The notes below the pieces were generated by a model. That model saw nothing but the letters and a program-made list of their open reading frames with translations. It was not told the DNA's origin and did no database searches. Shown here piece after piece: positions 56,601 to 64,000 of a stretch of DNA of 64,000 bases. The first letter of the stretch is position 1; every line of letters starts with the position of its first letter. This stretch comes from Gnetum montanum (lineage: Eukaryota > Streptophyta > Gnetopsida > Gnetales > Gnetaceae): assembly GCA_015680685.1 (NCBI GenBank), contig MNCI01007684.1:178697-242696 (forward strand), given 5' to 3'. Position numbers and translations under genes: made by a program.

Positions 56601-58022
56601 GTTTCCCGAGTTCTATTCTTAGGAGAACTCAAGCTAGGATTGTAGCTAATCAACCCCTAGCTCCTCTGATGAGGAATCCTTTCAACTTCACTGATTATCA
56701 TGACATCCCAAAATTCCTCAAGAACATAAACTTATTGTTAAATCCCACAACCCCTACTAGCGATGCCCACTAACACATACAATGTTTTGAAACCTTACTA
56801 ACCATCCACAACATTGTCCAAAATGCCATAGCATGTATGGTCTTGTGACGACTTTTAGAAGCAAAGCTACCCAATGGTTTTTTCTGCTCCCTAATGTCTT
56901 CATCGGCTCATGGAAAGAATTCAAAAATAATTTCTTGCTCCAATTTAACAAGTTCACTAGCCTAGCCATAGCATCAAGCAATTTTAAAAGCTTAAGGAAA
57001 ATCCATAGGGAAAATGTCTGAGATTACAACCTAAGATTCCTTCACCAGCTTACCTATGTGCCAAATCAGATGAATTTGCAACCTAATGGCATCCTTAATT
57101 TTTAATTGTCCACCATCAATCCATTCTTTGCCTATGCCATCAAATCTAATCCCAAGCTAATGAAAATACAGGGAGGGATGGCTAAAGCCATGGAGTTAGA
57201 ATAAATTATCCTCATGAATAGCATTCAAACCTAATTCGGAAAGATGACCATTAGTAATCCCATGCAATCTAAACCTCCACCTCTACCAACTTTCCCAATG
57301 ACCAATACTATGTTCCAAACTTCTTTCCCATTTCAACTGACTCAACCTTCAATCAATTACTTTCAAGGTCCCACAACTTGTTCATTTTTTCCACCTAACA
57401 TTAGTTTGAATGATGACCAACCGAAGTCCTTATTTCAATCCATCATAAACCCAAACAAGGTATCTAATCCTATTGAATCCTTAATTCAAACTAAAAATTA
57501 GATGGCTTAGATATTAACTTCACTTCAAAAACTTTCAACTGAAGTGGTCAACATTCTAAGAGGACTTGTCCTCAATTCTTAGCATTATATGATAACAATA
57601 CCCAAGGTCAACAAAATGGGAAAACCCCTATTCTAGTCCTTAGCATACCTCATGAAATAGAAAATGAAGACGCTTCCTCATTAGAATAAGTTATGGTAAG
57701 CAATCCTAATCCACATAATGCTCGCTACTATAAACTTTGTGACATTAAGAACAACATACAAAAACAAACTATGAATGATCCTTATACTCCTCCAAATAGG
57801 AGAACTCCTAGTCAAAACAACATGAATACTCATACCAAGTCTTCCCAAGAAAACACCTCACAACAACCAAACCTTCCTTCTATACTTAGAGGAACTCCAC
57901 CTCAACAAGAAGCCAACGATATACATAAGACATATGATCTAGTTGAGGATTTAAAAAGAGTTAAAGCCAACATTTTGATGCATGATCTCCTATATTCTAA
58001 CAAAATGAAAGAGATGATTTAA
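56601..58022 (+). pseudogene. TE-H gag remnant
   Basis: From ~56628 the frame reads RTQARIVANQPLAPLMRNPF and IPKFLKNINLLLNPTTPTSD, a stop, HIQCFETLLTIHNIVQNAIA. After a frame shift the open piece 56833-57021 gives LVTTFRSKATQWFFLLPNVF, IGSWKEFKNNFLLQFNKF, the conserved A..WF..LP...I.SW..F...FL..F block of gag. Further pieces (57244-57501 and 57693-58022) are Pro/Gln/Asn-rich and end with HKTYDLVEDLKRVKANILMH, DLL, a segment commonly seen just before protease in this group. No zinc knuckle is evident. Stops occur at about 56771, 57022 and 57502. Confidence 0.8.
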
Positions 58023-58189
58023 AATATAGTTTATACACCTAAAACCAAAAAAGAAAAATTCCCAATCCCCCAAAGGTAAGTTCACTTCGTAGAAAGTCCT
58101 AACACACTATCAATACAGAATGCAAATAATTTAATATCAAGTAAGAAAGACAAATCTCCTTTCCTAACAATACTAATTATTTTAGAAAA

Positions 58190-58484
58190 GAACATTCATA
58201 ATTATTTAATGGATTTTGGAGCAACTGTTTATGTCATGCCACTTGAGATATGTAAGACTTTACGGGCACAAATGATACCACAAACAAAAAGTGTGATTCA
58301 ACTTGATGGATCCAATGTACCTATAGTAGGATCATTAAAAGGAGTGAAAGTACAACTTAAACAATACCCTACATTCACATGTTATACAGATATCCTAGTA
58401 TTTGACATGTTTCCCACTTATGGTGTGCTCTCATCTAGGACTTTTGGAGCCACATTTGGAGGCTTCTTTAGGTTAGATTTCTAA
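58190..58484 (+). pseudogene. TE-H aspartic protease
   Basis: The open piece 58209-58484 reads MDFGATVYVMPLEICKTL, IPQTKSVIQLDGSNVPIVGS, LKGVKVQLKQYPTFTCYTDI, LVFDMFPTYGVLSSRTFGAT and FGGFFRLDF. It follows the known order IDFGASVNVMP, ..QL(A/D)..., G...DV.V.., .DI.V.D.P..YG..LSR.W...L.G. The catalytic Asp and the D-F-G-A form are kept. One residue of the YGLLLSRDWS block differs strongly (SSRTFGA). It would cut Gag-Pol; being without partners here it has no use. Confidence 0.85.
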
Positions 58485-59090
58485 GAACTATTAATCCCTA
58501 TCAAACACACACTCTAAATATATGATCATATTGAGAGAGCCTTTCTACAAATAAGTAGTTATAACCTTTGATCAACAAAATAATTTTTTGAAAAATCAAA
58601 ACACTAATATTTATGTTGGAGTTATTGATGTTGAGTGTGGTGAACATGTTAGAATATGTGAGTGAAATTACAAAAATAAATTCTTTTTCTCATACAGGTT
58701 CCACCCAACCTTCTCAAACTTCTAGAGAATGTGAAGAAATCTATGAAGATACTTGACCTCACCATCAACATAATGGTAAGGGATTTCTTTTGGATGACCC
58801 ACCATATTTAAGGGAGGACAAAGACATAAATGAGATCCTATTCCTTAGGACATTAGAAGGTGTGCCAAATCATGATAACATAGCCATTAAACATGCTCTT
58901 AGAAAAGCTATATTCGATGATTTACAAAGACCTAGACCTAAGATTGAAACTTATATGAAAGGAAAACTTGATGAACTTCTAGGATAAAAAATTATTCATC
59001 TTATGAAACATTCAAATTTAGTGCCTAATAAAAAATGGACGATCAAATTATGATAAGGTCTTGATTTTCATAATTGTAATCATTGACAAA
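58485..59090 (+). other. TE-H post-protease spacer
   Basis: An open piece 58790-58987 (MDDPPYLREDKDINEILFLR, then HALRKAIFDDLQRPRPKIET) has no recognised motif. RT, RNase H and the integrase core should follow but are absent: the sequence passes to the integrase tail within ~100 bp. Confidence 0.55.
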
Positions 59091-59400
59091 ATATTAAACG
59101 ATGTCTTGACAAGAAACATGAAAGTAAAGCCTTTAAGATAGGAGATCTAGTACTAAAAAGAGGTAGGAAATTTTGTCAAGAAAGTCTTTAAAGTAAGTTC
59201 TCTCCCATATGGTTAGGCCCATTCCAAGTTACAATTGTCATTGGCCCCAATGTATACAAAATTTTTGGTGTGTAAGGACATAAGTTACATTGGAACTTTA
59301 ATGCATTTCATCTAAAGCATTTCTACTCAAGTGCTCCACATGGACACCTGGTAGATACTTTTAGTTACATGTTTTCTTTCCCCTAATCATGCATTTCATT
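59091..59400 (+). pseudogene. TE-H integrase C-terminal tail
   Basis: The plus strand reads ARHESKAFKIGDLVLKRGRK-like text, then SKFSPIWLGPFQVTIVIGPN, VYKIFGV, GHKLHWNFNAFHLKHFYS. This is the C-terminal end of gypsy integrase (K.GDLVL....G....F...W.GP(F/Y).V.......Y.L....G......NA..L..Y). Stops fall between the pieces. The zinc-binding and catalytic domains are not present. Confidence 0.75.
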
Positions 59401-60673
59401 TGTATATAGTTGCATTTGCATGTTTTCTCTACATTTCCATCACTTTTTACTTAGCATATTAGTTTTGGTTTTTGCTTTTCATATGATTTTAATAATCATT
59501 ATGGTTGTTTGAGTTACTAGGTATTTGGTCATCATAACACCATTTGAAAATAATACTTTATATATCCTAGTACTATTACATAAAATCTCCTTATCTTATA
59601 TATTTCAATAATGCTATGATTCTTCCTAGTCAATTTGAAGGTTTTAGTTTTATTAGTTATGTTAGATTATGGAGGACAAGATTTATGCTAACTTATCATG
59701 TAATCATCATGATCATGTGAGTGTAGGATATGTGACATTCGAGAATGGTTAGCCACAATCACTAGGTGACATTGGAAAACTCCATTTTCCCTCTCCTAAG
59801 CCCTAGCCCTTAAATGTGATGATCTATGGGTATCTTGTAAAAAACAAGGTGAAGTGTGCTCATCTCAACTTAAGAACCCTTAGTCACCCAATATACCTTC
59901 TATGATGCCATCAAATTGTAATTAAAGGCACATACATGAGGGTTAAACTACATCATGGGAAACATTTTGAAATGACTGTGTTCTTTGGTAGTGTAGCTAA
60001 TTGGCCAGACTTATGTTGGAATTCCTACCTTATGAATGAAGTAAATCATGAGAAAAGTTTCCTCAAAACAAGAAGGAAAAAAAAGGAATAAGAACCATGT
60101 TCATTATCAGTGTAATAAGTTCTTGTGTGTGATAGGGTCCAACAACAATCCTCACCCTAACCTCCATTTTCCCTTTGAACATATTTCCTCAAAAAAAAAA
60201 AAAAGAGGAAATAATCTCTTTTCTCCCATTCCCTTTTTGAATGTCAAAAAAGAAAAAGAGTCCCAAGGAAAAATTTGAAAGTTGTAGCTAGCCATGATCT
60301 AACTTGAGCCTATCCTTCTCATTAAGTTTAGTATAAGTCTTGTGATCAAAGTAGTCCACATACTTAAAATTTTACCTTGTGAGAAGATTGGGAATGAGAT
60401 CTTAATTATATTTTAATTTTATATATACATCTATGTAGTTAAAATAATGAATTATATTTTTGGATTTTAATTCAATAAGATGGTATGATAAGGGTGGCTC
60501 ATGTTTAGTTCTCTCTTGATTATATGGTTATTTTAATCATTGTTAGATTAATATAGTTTTCTTTCAAGTTTAATTTTTTTCTGTTTTATGATCTTTTCAA
60601 TCTTCTATTTTCTACATTTCCTTTTTAATATTTCAATGTTTTTACTATCCTTTTACTTGCATGCAATTTCTAA
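59401..60673 (+). other. TE-H 3' untranslated region
   Basis: No coding motif; contains an A-rich run at 60190-60206. The open frame 60048-60278 is low-complexity Lys/Asn-rich. Confidence 0.5.
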
Positions 60674-60686
60674 TTTGAGGGCTAAG
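60674..60686 (+). other. TE-H polypurine tract
   Basis: TTTGAGGGCTAAG directly before the tgttaatg start of the 3' LTR. Confidence 0.65.
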
Positions 60687-62473
60687 TGTTAATGTCAATC
60701 TCGCCCATGCTAGGCATGGGGCCATGGTTAACAATAGTCACTCTTCTTTTATACCTTAAAAACATATAATAAAATGATAAAGAGAAATAATACTAAAATC
60801 AATATTATAGCTACTCATATACACTACTTCTCTAACTTGCGAATGACTAGTAAAGATATAGTTATTTAAATATTTTAAATGTTTTCTAGAAAGAAACTCA
60901 CATGAAAGAATCCCCCATACACTTGATAACATAGCAAGTAATATCTACAACGCGAGTTTTTCAATAGGTGGCAAACATGGGGTTGAGTTGCATAGATGTA
61001 ATCACCATGGTAATCGAGACGTAGTGGTAGTGGGAATTACCAACATTGTAGTAACCACCAATGTGAAGTGGCAATGGCTGAGAGTTACGTAATGGCCTAG
61101 GTGGTGGCAATCATGGTGATGGTGGACAAGGACATTATGGATAGTGCATTGCTCTTATCAATGTGGAGTGTACATGGTGGAGACATGGTAGCAATGGCTA
61201 TAAAACGTGGTAGTCTAAAGTAGCATAGGGAGAGTTTTGATTGAGAAGGAGAAGTGAGGAAACAAGGAGGAAATGATTTCCTTCTTCTCTTTTGGGCAAA
61301 CAATGGCACATCAGCTACAACAAGGCATGTGGTGGGCTACGGTGGGCCTCCTAGAAATTGTAATAGCCTCTTTCCTTCCTCCTTGCACATGGAAATACTA
61401 ACAAGGAGGAGGCGATGATCTGTTTCTTTTCTTTTTGCACCTCAATAGGTAGCCTTCTCTCTTTCCCATCAATAACAATGGACATAGCTCAAAGTAGATG
61501 GTGTGGATGACTGCAGGCTACTCTCTAGCACATGGGTAGCAACAAACATTCCATGGTAGGCTTGTCTATAAACTATTGTACATTAGATATGCAAAAACAA
61601 TAGACATCAAATGGCAGTGGTGGTTCCACAAAGCTATGGGTAGCAATTAGGATGCAGTGCAGTTACTGGTGACAACACATTACTAGCAGTGATAAATGGA
61701 CTATTAGAAGCTAATGCGTGGATAGCAACATGTTAGTTACAATAGAGCATGCCTTGAACCTGCTATACAACAATCAAAGGATGGTCACTGGCAACTATCA
61801 ACAATGGTAGTAGTGGCTTGGCTGCACATCAAGTAGCACAACATGTAGTGGGTTGATGGCAGTTGCTACTATGTGTCTGTAGCATAGGCAAGTGTGTGAA
61901 TGATGAGACAAAGGCACAAACTATGATAGTGGCATGCAAAAAAAATTTTAGTCTCCCCTCTTCTCCCATCTGTAGGGGTATGGCTCTCTCCCCCTCTCTC
62001 TCAGCCACGTGATGGTGGCGCTTGCAAACACATGTGTAGAGTATATGGAAATAGCATCCCTCTCTCTCTTTTCTTCCTAGAAGTTGGAAAATGGTAGACA
62101 TAAGGGGTCTCTCTCCCCCCCTCTACATAGGATGATAGAAACATGTGATAGATCCCCCCTCTCTGGTGTTGATTAGATCTTTTTGCTCAAAAGTGAGCAC
62201 CATCAGTGGTGACGACCTGACGATGACAATAGGAGACTAGGAACATCTAATTTTTTGTCACCTATTGTATTCTTGAATTGTAAGATAGTATTCAATATAA
62301 ATTCTTAATTTTTCAATTTAATTTACTTGTTTATTTTTTTGAATGCTACATTGCCCTCTCTAGCTGAGATTGTCTCTAGGTTTCTATACCCATACAGAAG
62401 GCACCCTAGGAAATAGTCTCCTTAAACAAGTTTTTCCACCTGTGTTGGTGCATCCAAAATTTACACATCAAAA
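60687..62473 (+). repeat. TE-H 3' LTR
   Basis: It starts tgttaatgtcaatc and ends acatcaaaa, aligned end to end with the 5' LTR except for the extra 61166-61955. That extra part is rich in gtggtagcaatgg words. Confidence 0.85.
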
Positions 62474-62697
62474 AATATTATAGCTAATGTTTTTAGTGGT
62501 GGCATCACAAAACTAGTTTCCTAAGCTACTTTAATATTTGATTTTCAAATTTTGATATCATGATTTGAGTTTTATCTAGCAATTGTAGAATTTTTCATTT
62601 ATTGTAACATTTACAGATACCCACATCCTCCATCACTATTATAATTAATACATTGATACAAAAAGTGAACTGATAAGTTACTCCCTTGCTATTGTAA
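62474..62697. repeat. Repeat R, copy 2, right part
   Basis: The block gtggcatcacaaaactagtttcctaagctactttaatatt (62497 on) matches 35917-35965 of copy 1. Similarity fades after ~62600. Confidence 0.65.
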
Positions 62698-62871
62698 CTA
62701 ATACATTGAAGACTCACAAAGATGGCAATATTCTTTAGCTACATCATGTGGACTAGGGATTGGAAGAACACAAGCTAGACAGAAGCAAAACCTAATTTTG
62801 AAACACTCCTTCAGAGCATACTTGAGCTCGGTTTTATTCTCATAAATGTTTTCAAAATATCCATTGGCCCC
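62698..62871 (-). other. Unrecognised open stretch, possible exon relic
   Basis: On the minus strand 57 codons without stop read GANGYFENIYENKTELKYAL, KECFKIRFCFCLACVLPIPS, PHDVAKEYCHLCESSMY and stop; an in-frame stop at 62874-62872 precedes it. It is Cys-rich at the end. I know no family that fits, and the similar position in copy 1 of R could not be aligned. It may be chance. Confidence 0.25.
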
Positions 62872-63204
62872 TTATAGGGATATAATGTATCTCTCTACCA
62901 TGGTTTTCTTTTTCATAGCATCATCTTCATGTATTTTGTTCTAGCACTATAAAACAAAAATCAAAATAGAAAACCCATATAAATTGGTAAATCTTGGCAT
63001 ACCAGCATGTATGAATGCACTTATATTATAGCTTTGTATTTGTTATAAGCATGTAGGCAAGGATGGATAAGGTTGGTTATTGAAAAAAATAAAAAGGTAT
63101 TTATCTAACTTTTTCATTTTAAACGAAGAAGGATAAGAATACACTTAACGTTTATAAACCCAAGCTTGTGCTAATGATATAAGGGAATATCGCCCAATTT
63201 TACC
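62872..63204. other. Spacer, nothing recognised
   Basis: AT-rich DNA between the second and third copy of repeat R. Confidence 0.4.
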
Positions 63205-64000
63205 TTCACATTCCTTCCAACAACTCCTCAATGGAGTGACCACTCTACTTAAAGGATTAGACTAGTACTACTGTTGAAATTGAAGGCAAAAGTGGTGGAG
63301 GATCAAACTATGTTGAACTACCATAAGCAAGGGGGTTATGGCATGCATTGTAGTTGCAGGAGAAAGCATCGTTACCAAAGAACTAGCTACTAAGATAACA
63401 CTACTGAGGAAATTAGGTTCAAGATTCACTACTATCAATACTACCAACATTGAGTTTTCTTCTTGATATTACAAGCAACAGTGTCACCTTACATCATAGA
63501 ATCATAATCAGAGATATGTCAAACATTCCTATCTTTACTATGAGATCCAAGGTGTACTAATACTCCTACCATTCTCCTTCCTAGTTGTCTTTTGCTTTCT
63601 TTTTTTTCTTCACTTCAATTATGAATCCCTCTCATTTGATTCTATATTACCAGTTATTATCAGGGATGATGAATATGTTGAGTTGATAATAAGTTATCTT
63701 TAGTTTTTTCTTTCTATCTATGATGTTTTCTTTTTTATTTCTAGGAATTTGAGTTTTCAATTTTAAGAAACTAAGTTGATTTTTAACTCAACCTGTAACT
63801 TGTACTTGTAATTTAGGAATTACTAAATTTAAGCACAAATTGTGCTCTAAATGATATGAGCTTTTTATATACAATTGTAATGAGTGTGAAAACTCTTATC
63901 ATAAAAGAAAAAACAAATAGAGAAGGAATCAAATTTAGATTATTATGATCCATGAGTTGCCGACTCATGAAGTGAGATGGTATTATTGAAAACAAGATTA
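63205..64000. repeat. Repeat R, copy 3, continues past the window
   Basis: It starts at cattccttccaacaactcc and is collinear with 26703-27159 and 33826-34150 of copy 1 with no interruption. At 63656-63660 stands the single ATTAT that is duplicated around TE-D in copy 1. Its CDS-like frames match those in copy 1 but carry extra breaks. Confidence 0.82.

Larger units (their letters stand above)
54999..62473 (+). mobile_element. TE-H: gypsy element with gag and protease, RT to integrase core missing
   Basis: Unequal LTRs (998 and 1787 bp) with termini TGTTGATG...CATCAACA flank an internal region with primer-binding site, gag, protease, a spacer and only the C-terminal tail of integrase. The flanks gatat (54994-54998) and aatat (62474-62478) differ in one base and are likely the decayed target duplication. 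The element lies in copy 2 of repeat R, and copy 1 shows the uninterrupted region near 35880-35960. The protease has the MDFGA...VMP form common in one group of plant gypsy elements. Confidence 0.88.

Noticed and set aside
1-64000. A novel defence, biosynthetic or other multi-gene system
   Set aside because: All sizeable coding remnants belong to LTR retrotransposons or to one broken subtilase; no group of intact genes is present.

Overview
This looks like a stretch of nuclear plant DNA, gene-poor and AT-rich, made almost entirely of decayed long terminal repeat (LTR) retrotransposons of the Ty3/gypsy superfamily. The evidence is the Athila-type and Tat-type gag/protease/RT/RNase H/integrase remnants, primer-binding sites of the plant types TGGYGYCATTGCC and TGGCGCTAGAAGGAGGG, a fragment of a plant subtilase gene, and a tRNA-derived SINE-like piece. 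The species cannot be named from this window. I see no intact host gene; nearly every reading frame is short and broken.

Layout: 1-1982 unrecognised AT-rich DNA. TE-A (1983-13149, minus) is an Athila-like element with gag, protease, RT, RNase H and an extra 3' ORF, but its integrase is deleted. TE-B (13150-~15780, plus) is a fragment of a Tat-lineage element carrying the typical second RNase H. TE-C (16275-~24938, minus) is a Tat-like element with gag and protease but no RT or integrase, and with several internal repeat arrays. At 24939-25800 lies a CAC/TGC-rich tract, then a subtilase pseudogene (25805-26376, minus). A host repeat called R begins near 26700 and is interrupted by TE-D (27160-33820, minus), a gag-plus-ORF3 element without pol, flanked by a perfect 5-bp duplication. 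R continues to about 36100, followed by a SINE-like fragment, TE-E (37036-~42032, minus, 3' half only) and TE-F (~42033-42998, plus, 3' end only).

A second, internally deleted copy of R (from ~43620) contains TE-G (43713-53737, plus), the most complete Athila-like element, with two LTRs and gag-protease-RT-RNase H-integrase in order, all carrying stops and some lost catalytic residues. The same R copy also contains TE-H (54999-62473, plus), a gypsy element with gag and protease whose RT/RNase H/integrase core is missing. A third copy of R (63205 to the end) is uninterrupted at the site where TE-D sits in the first copy, so it shows the empty site.

TE-A, D, E, F and G belong to one related Athila-like group: they share LTR termini, the G-rich polypurine tract before the 3' LTR, U5 sequence and 3' untranslated region, but differ in U3. 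None looks able to move by itself. The window is best read as a nested, partly tandemly duplicated retrotransposon graveyard. I did not find a convincing new biological system. The most informative signals are the paralogous empty sites, the ORF3 that starts directly after a splice-acceptor-like sequence, the GATATC arrays in U3, and the in-frame 10-residue repeat in TE-C.
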